Assembly (NCBI GenBank): GCA_016716475.1
Contig: JADJWG010000002.1
Coordinates: 124,001-188,000, forward strand
Origin: Phycisphaerales bacterium
GTDB taxonomy: Bacteria > Planctomycetota > Phycisphaerae > UBA1845 > Fen-1342
DNA: 64,000 bases
Reading direction: 5' to 3'
The notes beneath the pieces are model-generated. The model ran no database searches. It was not told the origin of the DNA and was given only the letters and a program-made list of their open reading frames with translations. Positions within the stretch are counted from its first letter, which is position 1. Every line of letters starts with the position of its first letter. This document shows positions 15,834 to 25,517 of the stretch, one piece after another. Made by a program: the position numbers and the translations under genes.

Positions 15834-16652
15834 ATGAACCGACTCGATCAGGCCTTTGCCCAGTTCCGCGCCGCCGGCCGCCGCGGTTTGCTGCCCTATA
15901 TCACCGCCGGGTACCCGGACTGCGAGACGACCGTCGAGATCCTGGCGCGGCTCGATCCGGCGGTCTGCGTCGCGGCCGAGGTGGGCATCCCGTTTTCCGA
16001 CCCGATCGCCGATGGCCCGGTGATTCAGACCTCCTTCTCACGGGCCCTCGCGGGCGGCTTCCGCTGCGACGACCTGCTCGCGGCCCTGCGGGTCGGACGC
16101 GGCCGCATCGCGGTCCCCGTCCTGGCGATGGTGAGCTACTCGATCGTCTACCGCCGCGGCCCCGCCCGCTTTGTGCGCGACGCGGTGGCCGCCGGCCTGG
16201 ACGGTCTGATCGTGCCCGACCTCGCCGTCGAGGAAGCGGCCGAGCTTTCCGACCTATGTGCTGCGTCCGATTGCGGGCTGGTGCTGCTGGTGGCGCCGAC
16301 GACCGAACCGCGGCGTCGGGCGGCGATCGCGGCGCTGTCCCGGCCGTTCCTGTATTACCAAGCGCTCGCCGGCGTGACCGGGGAGCGGTCCGCACTGCCG
16401 GCCGACCTGGCCGCGCACGTCGCGGAACTGCGCGGCAGCACGGGCAAGCCGATCTGCATCGGGTTCGGCATCAGCACGGCGGACCACGTGGCCCAGGTCT
16501 GCGAGGTCGCCGACGGGGCGATCGTTGGCAGCGCGCTGGTGCGGCGGATGAACGCGCTCGTGTCGGCCGGTGCGGCGGGGGCAGCCGTGGCGGAGGCCGT
16601 CGCCGCCGGCGTGGAGGAGCTGGCACGCGGGTTGCCGGCGCCGCGGGCGTGA
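15834..16652 (+). CDS. trpA: tryptophan synthase alpha chain
   Basis: TrpA cleaves indole-3-glycerol phosphate to indole and passes it to the beta subunit. The 272-residue TIM barrel has the catalytic Glu in AAEVGIPFSDPIADGPVIQ, the second catalytic Asp in the same motif, VPDLAVEEA, YYQALAGVTGER and the phosphate-binding ICIGFGIS and DGAIVGSALV. The frame is open to 15675, but ATG at 15834 gives the family N-terminus (RLDQAFAQFRAAGRRGLLPYITAGYPD). No trpB lies beside it, unlike the usual trpBA pair. It is followed by argF after 87 bp on the same strand. Confidence 0.95.
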   Translation: MNRLDQAFAQFRAAGRRGLLPYITAGYPDCETTVEILARLDPAVCVAAEVGIPFSDPIADGPVIQTSFSRALAGGFRCDDLLAALRVGRGRIAVPVLAMVSYSIVYRRGPARFVRDAVAAGLDGLIVPDLAVEEAAELSDLCAASDCGLVLLVAPTTEPRRRAAIAALSRPFLYYQALAGVTGERSALPADLAAHVAELRGSTGKPICIGFGISTADHVAQVCEVADGAIVGSALVRRMNALVSAGAAGAAVAEAVAAGVEELARGLPAPRA

Positions 16653-16739
16653 CATCCGTGTCCGGTCGCGGACTGGCAGGTGTTGCGCGAGCCGGATAGA
16701 CTGCGGACGGGCGCGGACCCGCACCGGAGAACACCCGCT

Positions 16740-17678
16740 ATGGCCGTGAAACTGCACGGGCGTCACCTGCTCTCGATGAAGGATCTCACCGGGGAGGAGA
16801 TTACCGCGGTGCTCGATCGGGCCGCGGCGCTCAAGGCGGACCGCGCGGCCGCACACGCCGCCGCCCCGCTCCGCGGTCAGACGCTCGGCATGCTGTTCCA
16901 GAAGCCCTCGCTGCGCACGCGGGTGAGCTTCGAGACCGGTATGACGCGGCTGGGGGGCCACGCGATCTACCTCTCACCCGTGGACTTCAAGATCGGCGAA
17001 CGCGAGACGGTTGAGGATATCGCACTCGTGCTGTCACGGTACGTGGACATCCTGATGGCGCGGGTCTTCGGGCACGACATTGTCGTGGGGTTAGCGCGGC
17101 ATGCGACCATTCCGGTGATCAACGGGCTGAGCGATTTCGAGCATCCGTGCCAGGTGCTGGCCGATCTGCTGACGATACGCGAGCGGAAGGGGCGTCTCGC
17201 CGGGCTGCGGGCAAACTACATCGGGGACGGCAACAACATGGCGCATTCACTGCTCTACGGGGCGGCGGGCGTTGGCATGCACATGACCATCACCGCGCCC
17301 GCCGGCTTCGAGCCCGACGCGCGCGTTGTGGCTGAGGCCACGGAGCTCGGGCGCACGACAGGGGCCGAGATCCGCGTCGTACACGAGCCGGCGCGCGGCG
17401 CGCGCGACGCTGACGTTGTTTTCACCGACGTGTGGGCGTCGATGGGTCAGGAAGCCGAGGCCGCGACGCGCAAAGAGAAGTTCCGCGGCTTCCAGGTCAA
17501 CGCGGACCTGCTGCGCTACGCTCGCCCGGATGCCGTAGTCCTGCACTGTCTGCCGGCGCACTACGGCGACGAGATCGACTACGCGACCTCGCGCACGCCG
17601 AATTCGGCCATCTTCGACCAGGCCGAGAACCGGATGCATGCGCAAAACGGCCTCCTGGTGTTGCTGGCGGGCCGCTAG
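16740..17678 (+). CDS. argF: ornithine carbamoyltransferase
   Basis: ArgF makes citrulline from ornithine and carbamoyl phosphate in arginine synthesis. The 312-residue product has the carbamoyl-phosphate site FQKPSLRTRVSFE (a KPSLRTR form of STRTR), ARVFGHD, HPCQVLADL, the ornithine loop DVWASMGQE and the C-terminal HCLPAHYGDE with the catalytic Cys. GGAGA 10 nt upstream of ATG 16740 supports the start; earlier codons in frame are non-family sequence. It stands between trpA and a prolyl oligopeptidase gene, with no other arg gene nearby. Confidence 0.96.
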   Translation: MAVKLHGRHLLSMKDLTGEEITAVLDRAAALKADRAAAHAAAPLRGQTLGMLFQKPSLRTRVSFETGMTRLGGHAIYLSPVDFKIGERETVEDIALVLSRYVDILMARVFGHDIVVGLARHATIPVINGLSDFEHPCQVLADLLTIRERKGRLAGLRANYIGDGNNMAHSLLYGAAGVGMHMTITAPAGFEPDARVVAEATELGRTTGAEIRVVHEPARGARDADVVFTDVWASMGQEAEAATRKEKFRGFQVNADLLRYARPDAVVLHCLPAHYGDEIDYATSRTPNSAIFDQAENRMHAQNGLLVLLAGR

Positions 17679-17769
17679 CAAGGAGCGCGGCACCCGAATG
17701 GAATCTGAAGCTCGTGCGCCGGCCCGCCCGAGGCGCCTGTCCGGCCCCTTGTTTCTGTTGGAGCCCCCC

Positions 17770-19920
17770 ATGTACCGTTACACGTTCCTGTGGTCTGCTG
17801 CGTTGGTCACCCTGGTTGCGTCGACCAATCCGTTCGCCGCCGGCGACGACGCCCCGCTGCGCTATCCCGAGACCCGCAAGATCGACCAGGTCGATACGCT
17901 CTTCGGAGTCGAGATCGCCGACCCGTATCGCTGGCTGGAGGATCTCGATGCGCCCGAGACCGCGGCGTGGGTGGCGGCGCAGAACGAAGTCACCTTCGGC
18001 TTCCTCGCGGGAACACCCGGGCGCGACACACTGGGTGCCCGCATCACGGCGCTGATCGACTACGAGCGCTACGGCCTGCCTTCCAAGGAGGGTGGCCGCT
18101 ACTTCTACAGCCGGAACGACGGACTGCAACCGCAATCCGTCATCTATGTCGCCGACCGGCTCGACGCCGAGCCGCGCGTGCTGCTCGACCCGAACAAGCT
18201 CTCCGCGGACGGCACCATCGCGGTGCGCGGCACGTTCGTAAGCGACGACGGCCAGTGGCTGGCGTACACCCTCACCAGTGGCGGCTCGGACTGGAACGAG
18301 ATTCGCGTACGCAATGTCGAAACCGGTGAGGATAGCGAAGACCACATCCGGTGGGTGAAATTCTCCGGCGCGTCGTGGACCCGGGACAACGCGGGCTTCT
18401 ACTACACCCGCTACGACGAGCCCACGGGTAACAAACTGGAGCAGGTCAATCGCTTCCCGAAGCTCATGTACCACCGCCTCGGCACAGCGCAGTCCGAAGA
18501 TCGTCTTGTATATGAGCGTCCGGACCAGCCCGACTGGGGCATCGGTGGCGGTGTCACCGAGGATGGCCGCTACCTCATTATCTACCTGTCCGAGGGGACG
18601 AAGCGCGAGAACCGAATCTACTACCAGGAGCTCACCAGTGAGTCCCCCCGGACGGTTCCGCTGCTGGATGAAGCGGATGCGCAGTACAGCTTCGTGGGCA
18701 ACGACGGACCGCGCTTCTGGTTCTTCACGAACCTGGAAGCGCCGCGTGGCCGGCTGGTCGAGATCGACATCCGCCAGCCCGAGCGCGTGAACTGGAAGGA
18801 GCTGATTGCGGAGGCCGCGGATACGCTCCAGGGAGTCAGTGCCGTCGGCGGGCACTTCGTGGCGGAGTACCTGCAGGACGCCAAGAGCCGAGTGGTGGTG
18901 TTTGATCGCACCGGGCAGCGCGTGCGTGATGTGGACCTCCCCACCCTGGGCACCACAGGCGGTTTCGGCGGCAAGTGGGACGATGCCGAGACGTTCTTCG
19001 TCTTTACCAGCTTCGTCGTGCCGCCGCGCATCTACCGGTACGACGTGACGACCGGTGAACGTACGCTCTTCCGTGAGCCCAAGGTGGCCTTCGATCCGGA
19101 GCGCTACGAGACGAAGCAGGTCTTCTACCCGAGCAAAGACGGTACGCGCGTCCCGATGTTCATCACCCACCGCAAGGGCCTGGTACTCGACGGTCAGCAG
19201 CCGACCCTGCTGTACGGCTACGGTGGATTCAACGCCGCCATGACGCCTTCGTTCTCGGTCAGCCGCGTCGTGTGGCTGGAGTTGGGCGGCGTCTACGTGC
19301 TGGCGAATATCCGCGGTGGCGGCGAATACGGCCGGGAGTGGCACGACGGCGGCAAGCTGGAGAACAAGCAGAACTGCTTCGACGATTTTCATGCGGCGGC
19401 CGAATGGCTCATTGCGAACCAGTACACTCGGCCCGCCCGGCTGGCAATCGAAGGCGGCAGCAACGGTGGCCTGCTGGTCGCGGCTTGTATCCTGCAACGG
19501 CCGGATCTCTATGGCGCAGGGGTGGCGGCCGTCGGTGTGCTCGACATGCTCCGGTTCCACAAGTTCACCATCGGCTGGGCCTGGAAAAGCGATTATGGCG
19601 ATCCGGACGTTGAAGCCGATTTCCGCACGCTGTTGAAGTACAGTCCCCTGCACAACATCAAGACCGGGACATGCTACCCGGCTCTCCTGGCGACCACCGG
19701 CGACCACGATGACCGCGTGGTTCCCTCGCACAGCTTCAAGTTCATCGCGGCGCTCCAGGCCGCGCAGGGCTGCGCCAACCCGGTGCTGATTCGCGTGGAG
19801 ACACGGGCCGGCCACGGTGCCGGCAAACCGACGCAGAAGATCATCGAGGAGATGGCTGACAAGTACGCCTTCCTCATGCGCGTGCTCGGCATGACACTAC
19901 CCACCGGGGAGCCGCGCTGA
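17770..19920 (+). CDS. prolyl oligopeptidase (S9A), exported
   Basis: A 716-residue serine peptidase that cleaves short peptides after proline. An N-terminal signal peptide (hydrophobic core residues 6-22, cleavage near FAAG) puts it in the periplasm. A seven-bladed beta-propeller occupies about residues 75-430, followed by the alpha/beta hydrolase domain. The triad is visible: Ser564 in EGGSNGG, Asp647 or 648 in GDHDDRV, and His682 in RAGHGAGKP, positions close to the pig enzyme. ATG 17770 was chosen because the upstream open frame runs back into argF. Transcription is likely shared with or close behind argF (91-bp gap). Confidence 0.95.
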   Translation: MYRYTFLWSAALVTLVASTNPFAAGDDAPLRYPETRKIDQVDTLFGVEIADPYRWLEDLDAPETAAWVAAQNEVTFGFLAGTPGRDTLGARITALIDYERYGLPSKEGGRYFYSRNDGLQPQSVIYVADRLDAEPRVLLDPNKLSADGTIAVRGTFVSDDGQWLAYTLTSGGSDWNEIRVRNVETGEDSEDHIRWVKFSGASWTRDNAGFYYTRYDEPTGNKLEQVNRFPKLMYHRLGTAQSEDRLVYERPDQPDWGIGGGVTEDGRYLIIYLSEGTKRENRIYYQELTSESPRTVPLLDEADAQYSFVGNDGPRFWFFTNLEAPRGRLVEIDIRQPERVNWKELIAEAADTLQGVSAVGGHFVAEYLQDAKSRVVVFDRTGQRVRDVDLPTLGTTGGFGGKWDDAETFFVFTSFVVPPRIYRYDVTTGERTLFREPKVAFDPERYETKQVFYPSKDGTRVPMFITHRKGLVLDGQQPTLLYGYGGFNAAMTPSFSVSRVVWLELGGVYVLANIRGGGEYGREWHDGGKLENKQNCFDDFHAAAEWLIANQYTRPARLAIEGGSNGGLLVAACILQRPDLYGAGVAAVGVLDMLRFHKFTIGWAWKSDYGDPDVEADFRTLLKYSPLHNIKTGTCYPALLATTGDHDDRVVPSHSFKFIAALQAAQGCANPVLIRVETRAGHGAGKPTQKIIEEMADKYAFLMRVLGMTLPTGEPR

Positions 19921-20012
19921 GGCACGGTCAGCATTACCCAGCGGCCGCTGCGCGCCACACAGCCGGCGTGCCGGCGGCGGCGCGCTTGAGGACCGGCCCC
20001 GTGTCGCGCCAC

Positions 20013-20040
20013 GGGGCGCGGTGGCCTGCCACGCCGCCCC
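20013..20040. terminator. large GC hairpin after the peptidase gene
   Basis: GGGGCGCGGTGGC (20013-20025) can pair with GCCACGCCGCCCC (20028-20040) at 11 of 13 positions around a 2-nt loop. It lies in the 154-bp gap before the histidine kinase. No U tract follows, so it may be a transcription-end structure or an intergenic repeat element. Confidence 0.35.
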
Positions 20041-20074
20041 TACACCGTGTATCCACCGGTAGAATGCGGTTGTC

Positions 20075-21139
20075 ATGTTGCGGCGCTTCCGACATCGCCT
20101 GATTGTGGTTCTGCACGTCGCGATTCTGACGAGCGGCGGTCTGGCGCTGCTGGCCGCCCCGCGTGCCTGGGTGGGTGTTCTGATCGCGACGGGCGGCGCG
20201 ACCCTCGGCGCGATGTTGGTCGGGCGACTCGCCAGGCGACACCTGAACGCCACGCTCGGCCGGCTGCGACGGGTCGCAGACGACATCGGCCATGGCTTGC
20301 CGGTGCCGACGCTCGATGTGCATCCCGGGGAGGACCTCTACAAACTACACGCAGCGGTCAACCTGATCGCGACCCGGTTGAGTGAGGCCCGTGCGCAGGA
20401 GGCCCGCCTGCAGGGCGAGCTGCGCCGCCGTGAGCGGCTCGCGTTCCTGGGCGAACTGGCGGCCTCAGTGGCGCACGAGGTCAACAATCCGCTCGACGGC
20501 GTGCAGAATTGCAGCCGCATCCTGCGCCGCTCGCTGCACGACCCGGCCCGCACAGAGCAGATGCTCGACCTGATCGACGGCGGTCTCGAGCGCATCGAGC
20601 TGATTGTCCGCCGCCTGCTGACGCTCGGACGCGAGCATGCCATCCGACCCAGCCCCACGCGCCTGCGCGAAGTCGTGGCAAGTGCGATAGAGTTGGTGCA
20701 GCCAAAGATCGACAGTGCGGCCGTCCAGGTGGATGTTCACCTGCTCACCGCCGACGATGAGGCCATCGTCGACCGCGCTTTGCTCGAACAGGTCCTCGTC
20801 AACCTGCTTCTCAACGCAGCCGACAGCATGCCGGCCGGCGGCCCCATCACCGTCACCGTGCGACCCACAGTCGATGTCCTACCCGATGGGCAACCTGCGC
20901 TTTGTATCGATGTGGCCGACGCCGGGCACGGCATCGCGGCGGAGGTGCGGCCGCACATCTTCGAGCCCTTTTTTACCACCAAGACCGGCGGCAAGGGCAC
21001 GGGCCTCGGCCTCGCAATCGCGGCTCGCATCGTCGATGCCCATGCGGGGATGCTGACGGTTGCCCCGCGCCCGGAAGGGGGCAGTGTCTTCACCGTCGCT
21101 GTGCCACAGCCCGTTCGCCCGGTACACACCACCCCGTAA
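20075..21139 (+). CDS. membrane sensor histidine kinase
   Basis: The 354-residue product has two N-terminal membrane segments (about residues 8-28 and 35-52) with almost no external loop, a HAMP-like linker, then HisKA with phospho-acceptor His134 in SVAHEVNNPLDG. The HATPase domain shows the N box NLLLNAADSMPAG, the G1 box DAGHGI, the FFTTK F box and GKGTGLGLAIAARIVDAHAG. The HExxNPL form is typical of NtrB/ZraS-like kinases whose partners are sigma-54 activators. No response regulator is adjacent, so the partner is unknown. The near absence of a sensor loop suggests a membrane or cytoplasmic signal. Confidence 0.92.
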   Translation: MLRRFRHRLIVVLHVAILTSGGLALLAAPRAWVGVLIATGGATLGAMLVGRLARRHLNATLGRLRRVADDIGHGLPVPTLDVHPGEDLYKLHAAVNLIATRLSEARAQEARLQGELRRRERLAFLGELAASVAHEVNNPLDGVQNCSRILRRSLHDPARTEQMLDLIDGGLERIELIVRRLLTLGREHAIRPSPTRLREVVASAIELVQPKIDSAAVQVDVHLLTADDEAIVDRALLEQVLVNLLLNAADSMPAGGPITVTVRPTVDVLPDGQPALCIDVADAGHGIAAEVRPHIFEPFFTTKTGGKGTGLGLAIAARIVDAHAGMLTVAPRPEGGSVFTVAVPQPVRPVHTTP

Positions 21140-21361
21140 GCGGGTGCCGGGACGTTGTTGCCAGAACTTTCACCGACGCGGGTTGGGTTTCGCCGTCCGG
21201 GGTTCCGCGGCGTCACTCGGGCACTCCGCGGGGGAACCGCCTGTGGAGCAGGACCGGGAAGGTCTGGGTCACTAGGAAACATTCCAAGTGGACGTATGGC
21301 AGAAACTCACTGGTCCCCGCGGTAGACTGAAGCGCTGGCGTTTCAAAACGGGAGTGATTCC

Positions 21362-22906
21362 ATGCGCTGCGGGCGCTGCGACTACCGGCTCTGGAACCTC
21401 GTTCAGCGCCGCTGCCCGGAGTGCGGCTCTCCCTTCCGTCCCAGCCAGTTCGAGTTTGCCCCGAGCGCCGTAGAATTCTGCTGCCCGCAATGTGGGCAGC
21501 GCTACTTCGGCACCGACGACCGCGGACACCTCGATCCCCCGGAGTTCGATTGTGTCCGTTGCGGTCAACACCTTCACATGGACAGCATGGTCATCCGGCC
21601 GTGTGCCACCGACCACGACGTGGAGGCCATGGCGGCGGGCAATCCCTGGCTGGAGCGCCGCCGTTCCGGCCACGTGCGGGCCTGGTTTGCCACGGTGGGG
21701 CTGGCACTGCTGCATCCAATGCAACTCATGGCGCAAACGCCCCAGCGCGGGCGCAATGGCGGGGCGTGGGGTTTTGCCTTGCTTACCCACTTCCTGATCT
21801 CCGCGCTGGTGGTTCCTCCTGCATGCGTCGCATCCAGCTATCTGAACGGACTCGGGCCTCCGACATCCGAAGACTGGGTCATCGCGATGCTGTTGATTCC
21901 GGCACTAGCCCTGGCGGTGCTGCTTCTCATGCTACTGTGGGCCTTGCTTACGCACGGTGTACTGCGACTCACCGGCCGCGTGGACGGCGGAGTCGGGCGC
22001 ACGCTGCGGGCGTTCTGTTACGCCTCGGGTGCCAACATCGGTACGGCCATTCCCGGTCTCGGCCTGTTCAGCGGTTGGCTGTGGTGGCTGGTGGCCAGTG
22101 TGCAGATGGTACGCGCGGCGCAGCGCGTGTCGGTGCTGCGCGCCGCCTGCGCCACGCTGCTGTTGCCCGTGGCGGTTCTCCTGGCGGGTATCGTCTTCAA
22201 CGTGCTGTGGTTTGCGGTATGGCTGCCGGCCGCCCGCGCGGCGGCCTTCTGGTTTCCGACGGGTCCGTTCACGATGGTGGGTCCAGGGGGAATGGGCATG
22301 GTGCCCGTTGGCGCACCGCCGCTCCAAAGTGGGCACGCCGAAACGCTGGCTGCCAACACGGCCCTATTGGACTATGCAAACACCTACGGCCAGGGCTTCG
22401 GCCCGGTGCATGCGGCCGAACTCGTATTGACGCTCCAGATGGAGGCACTCGACTTCGTCTTGCCCGATACCGGCACGTATCTCTGGCACGTGCCAATCGG
22501 GACCGTCACGTTGTCGGACTTCGAGGACGCGGAGCCAGCCGTGCAGCGCCGGCTCGTGGATACGGCGGTGGCCGCGCAACCCACTGACGTGAGTGCCCAC
22601 CGCGTCGGTGACCTTGTGTTCGTGTACCACCGCATCGATCTACACAGCGCGCCTGGCGCACTCTGGCTGGTCCTCGCAAGTCCGGACCCTGACCACAACA
22701 ATGCTGTGGCGAGTGCATCCGTCATTGTCGGTCTGGCGAGTAACCAGTTGATCGAGTTCACCTCCGCTGACTTTCCCGCCGCCCGCGCTGCGCAGAATGC
22801 ACTGCGTGCCGCGGCCGGATACCCTGCGATCCCGAACCCCTGGGAGGTGACGCACGCCGAACCCGCGCGGACCGGCCCGGACACGGCGCCGGGGGGAGCG
22901 GAGTAA
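21362..22906 (+). CDS. zinc-ribbon multi-pass membrane protein
   Basis: The 514-residue protein opens with three CxxC pairs: CGRC...CPEC (residues 3-20), CCPQC (about 39-43) and CVRC (about 61-64), which should fold as zinc ribbons. There follows a stretch of five or so hydrophobic helices from about residue 130 to 310 (ALLLPVAVLLAGIVFNVLWF, for example) resembling YIP1-type domains, and a soluble C-terminal domain of about 190 residues. No enzyme motif is seen. Such proteins are common in planctomycetes and uncharacterised. It has no clear operon partner, with 222 bp upstream and 193 bp downstream. Confidence 0.75.
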   Translation: MRCGRCDYRLWNLVQRRCPECGSPFRPSQFEFAPSAVEFCCPQCGQRYFGTDDRGHLDPPEFDCVRCGQHLHMDSMVIRPCATDHDVEAMAAGNPWLERRRSGHVRAWFATVGLALLHPMQLMAQTPQRGRNGGAWGFALLTHFLISALVVPPACVASSYLNGLGPPTSEDWVIAMLLIPALALAVLLLMLLWALLTHGVLRLTGRVDGGVGRTLRAFCYASGANIGTAIPGLGLFSGWLWWLVASVQMVRAAQRVSVLRAACATLLLPVAVLLAGIVFNVLWFAVWLPAARAAAFWFPTGPFTMVGPGGMGMVPVGAPPLQSGHAETLAANTALLDYANTYGQGFGPVHAAELVLTLQMEALDFVLPDTGTYLWHVPIGTVTLSDFEDAEPAVQRRLVDTAVAAQPTDVSAHRVGDLVFVYHRIDLHSAPGALWLVLASPDPDHNNAVASASVIVGLASNQLIEFTSADFPAARAAQNALRAAAGYPAIPNPWEVTHAEPARTGPDTAPGGAE

Positions 22907-23099
22907 GGCGGATCGGACTCAACGTATCGGCCCGTCTGCAATTCCGCGCATCCGACCGGAGTTGACAGTCCCTTGGCCTTCAGACAGCCGTTTTTCGTGC
23001 AGCCGGCTCTGGCCTTGCTTGCCCGCTGCGCGGTCGCATGGTCTACTACCCGTTTCCACAAAGGTGGCCGGGCCGTACGCGCCGGCCCGGAGGAAGCGC

Positions 23100-24080
23100 A
23101 TGCGCGTGCTGTCCGGCATTCAGCCGTCGGGGACCCTGCACCTCGGCAATTTCTATGGCGCGATGAAGCAGCATATCGAGCTCCAGGAGCAGCAGGAGTG
23201 CTTCTTCTTCATCGCCAATCTGCACTCGCTGACGACCGTGCACGACGCCGCCCGCCTGCGCCAACTCACGCTCGACGTCGCGGTCGACTACCTCACCCTC
23301 GGCCTCGATCCCCAGAAGGTCGTCTTTTTCCGGCAAAGCGACATCCCCGAGGTCTGCGAACTCACCTGGCTGCTCGCCACCGCCACCGGCATGGGCCTGC
23401 TGGAACGCGCCCACTCCTTCAAGGACAAGGTTGCCAAGGGCCTCACCGTCAACATGGGTCTGTTCTGCTACCCCCTGTTGATGGCGTCCGACATCCTCAT
23501 CTACCGCAGCAACCTGGTCCCCGTGGGGCGCGACCAGATCCAGCACATCGAGATGACGCAGGACATGGCCACCCATTTTCATGAGGCCTACGGCCGGGAG
23601 GTGTTCACCCGCCCCGAAGCGCGGCTGAATGAAACGCCGGTGGTCCCGGGCATCGACGGTCAAAAGATGAGCAAGAGCTACGGCAATACAATCGACCTGT
23701 TCGGCGAACCGAAGGAGATGCGAAAACGCATCATGTCGATTCAAACCGACAGCACCCCGGTATCCGAGCCCAAAGACCCCGACAAGTGCAATGTGTTTGC
23801 CCTGCTCCGTCTACTGTGCGATTCGCATGAATTGGCGGACTGGGAGACGCGTTACCGGGCCGGTGGGCTGGGCTACGGCGAGGCCAAGAAGCGTCTGGCG
23901 GAACTGTACGAAGAGCGTTTCGGCGCGCGGCGCGCTCAGCGCGCCGCATGGCTCGCTCGTCCTGACGATGTGGAGGACATCCTGCGGGCCGGGGCCCGGC
24001 GCGCTCGGGCCGTCGCGCAGCAGGTGCTCTCCGATGCGCTCGACGCCGCCGGCATTGTCCGGATGACCACCGCCCAATAG
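23100..24080 (+). CDS. trpS: tryptophanyl-tRNA synthetase
   Basis: A 326-residue class I synthetase charging tRNA-Trp. It has the HIGH-equivalent in SGIQPSGTLHLGNFYGA, the Trp-pocket region around MVYRSN-like YRSNLVPVGRDQIQHIEM, and the KMSKS loop in DGQKMSKSYGN. ATG 23100 gives the standard bacterial N-terminus MRVLSGIQPSG; the frame continues upstream but reads unlike a protein. It is followed 33 bp later by scpA, a common pairing in bacteria. Confidence 0.96.
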   Translation: MRVLSGIQPSGTLHLGNFYGAMKQHIELQEQQECFFFIANLHSLTTVHDAARLRQLTLDVAVDYLTLGLDPQKVVFFRQSDIPEVCELTWLLATATGMGLLERAHSFKDKVAKGLTVNMGLFCYPLLMASDILIYRSNLVPVGRDQIQHIEMTQDMATHFHEAYGREVFTRPEARLNETPVVPGIDGQKMSKSYGNTIDLFGEPKEMRKRIMSIQTDSTPVSEPKDPDKCNVFALLRLLCDSHELADWETRYRAGGLGYGEAKKRLAELYEERFGARRAQRAAWLARPDDVEDILRAGARRARAVAQQVLSDALDAAGIVRMTTAQ

Positions 24081-24113
24081 CACCGCACCCCGCTTGGCCC
24101 TGTTGCGAGCCGC

Positions 24114-24878
24114 ATGGTGTCCGAAGAGTACCGCGTCCATCTCGACGTCTTCACCGGGCCGCTGGACCTGTTGCTTTACCTGATCCGGCGTGATGAGGTG
24201 GACATCCTCGATATCCCGATCGCACGGATCACGGAGCAATATCTCGCACATCTCCGGGTACTTGAGCAGCTCGACCCGGACACGATCGGCGAGTTTCTCG
24301 TGATGGCGTCGACCCTGATCGAGATCAAATCGCGGCAACTGCTGCCGACCCTTCCCGTCGACGACTTCGGCAGCGAGGATGATCCGCGCGCCCCGCTCGT
24401 TCGCCAACTGCTCGAGTACAAGCGCTTCAAGGATGCCGCGCGGACACTGGGCGAGGCCGCCGAGGAGCGTGCCCGCCGCTTTGTCCGCCGTCCGGTCGAT
24501 CTTCCGCCGGAACTTCAGGGAGTTGAGCTGGAGGAAGCCCAGGTCTGGGACCTGCTCAATGCTTTCGGCCAGATCATGGCCGCCATCGGCCGCGGCCCGC
24601 AGCAGCACGAGGTGCTTTACGACGACACCCCGCTCGAACTGCATGCGGCCGAGGTTGTGGCCATTCTCGAGCGCGAAGGTCCGAAACGATTCGATGAGCT
24701 TTTTGAATCACAGCCCTCACGCGTGCACATCATCGGGCGCTTCCTTTCATTGCTCGAGCTGATCCGCATGCGCCGGATCCGGGCCGAGCAAAGTAATCTC
24801 TTCAGTGCGATCTACCTCTTCCTGGTCGACGAGGTCGGCGAGCCGGAAGAAGCGCCCGCGCCTTTGCCCGGTAGCTGA
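24114..24878 (+). CDS. scpA: segregation and condensation protein A
   Basis: ScpA is the kleisin subunit that bridges SMC heads in chromosome condensation. The 254-residue product opens with the SMC-binding helix sequence YRVHLDVFTGPLDLLLYLIRRDEVDILDIPIARITEQYL, then has MASTLIEIKSRQLLP, a less conserved linker, and a C-terminal winged helix (VVAILEREGPKRFDELFE, RFLSLLELIRMRRI). Each is the expected family landmark. The usual partner scpB does not follow; RidA comes next after 111 bp. ScpB must lie elsewhere. Confidence 0.94.
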   Translation: MVSEEYRVHLDVFTGPLDLLLYLIRRDEVDILDIPIARITEQYLAHLRVLEQLDPDTIGEFLVMASTLIEIKSRQLLPTLPVDDFGSEDDPRAPLVRQLLEYKRFKDAARTLGEAAEERARRFVRRPVDLPPELQGVELEEAQVWDLLNAFGQIMAAIGRGPQQHEVLYDDTPLELHAAEVVAILEREGPKRFDELFESQPSRVHIIGRFLSLLELIRMRRIRAEQSNLFSAIYLFLVDEVGEPEEAPAPLPGS

Positions 24879-24989
24879 CGCTGCTCGTGCGACACGCGCG
24901 CTGAGCCGGATTACACTAACCGTGGCCTCCGTAATCGCCGCCCCGAAGCGGCGGCCGGTGGCAATCGAACCCTGTTCGAGGAGGATGCC

Positions 24990-25454
24990 ATGAAACCCAG
25001 TGAGCGGCTGCCGCAGCTTGGTCTGACCCTGCCCCCGGTACCTGCCCCCGTGGGTGCCTACGTGCCGGCGCACCGCGTGGGCAACCTGCTCTACCTCAGC
25101 GGGCAACTGCCGCTTGTGGACGGCGCGTTGCACCTGACGGGCAAGGTCGGTGGCCAGGGTCGCTCCCTGTCTGACGGCCAGGAAGCCGCGCGTCTGGCCG
25201 CACTGAACGCTGTCGCAGCGGCGGCCGGCGCTGCTGGCAGCGTCGACGCCATCACACAGGTGGTGAAGGTGGTCGTGTACGTGAACTCCGCCCCCGGCTT
25301 CACTGAACAGCACAAGGTGGCCAACGGCGCAAGTGACCTGCTGGCTGCGGTGTTCGGCGAATCAGGCCGGCATGCCCGTGCGGCCGTGGGAGTGGCGGAG
25401 CTGCCGCTCGATGCCGCTGTCGAGATCGACGTTCTGTTCGCCGTGCAACCCTAG
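24990..25454 (+). CDS. RidA/YjgF-family enamine/imine deaminase-like protein
   Basis: The 154-residue trimeric-type protein would hydrolyse reactive enamine or imine intermediates to ketoacids plus ammonia. The fold is visible in LGLTLPPVPAPVGAYVPAHRVGNLLYLSGQLP, the glycine-rich QEAARLAALNAVAAA helix and VVKVVVYVNS. The conserved Arg that binds carboxylate in true RidA (near the C-terminal RxAVG motif) is present in GRHARAAVGVAELPLDAAVEID. This long form (about 150 residues with extra N-terminal sequence) belongs to the YjgH/Rid4-7-like branches, whose substrate is unsure. GAGGAGG-type sequence just before the ATG (gaggatgcc) supports the start. Confidence 0.9.
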   Translation: MKPSERLPQLGLTLPPVPAPVGAYVPAHRVGNLLYLSGQLPLVDGALHLTGKVGGQGRSLSDGQEAARLAALNAVAAAAGAAGSVDAITQVVKVVVYVNSAPGFTEQHKVANGASDLLAAVFGESGRHARAAVGVAELPLDAAVEIDVLFAVQP

Positions 25455-25517
25455 CGCTGGGGAGCGCCGGCAATGCCGCCGCCGTGCCAATCCGATCGAA
25501 CATGAGGGCTCTGCGTT

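Noticed and set aside
17497..19815. Long open frame antisense to the prolyl oligopeptidase
   Set aside because: The opposite strand has a complete peptidase with catalytic triad; the antisense frame is a high-GC shadow with no domain.
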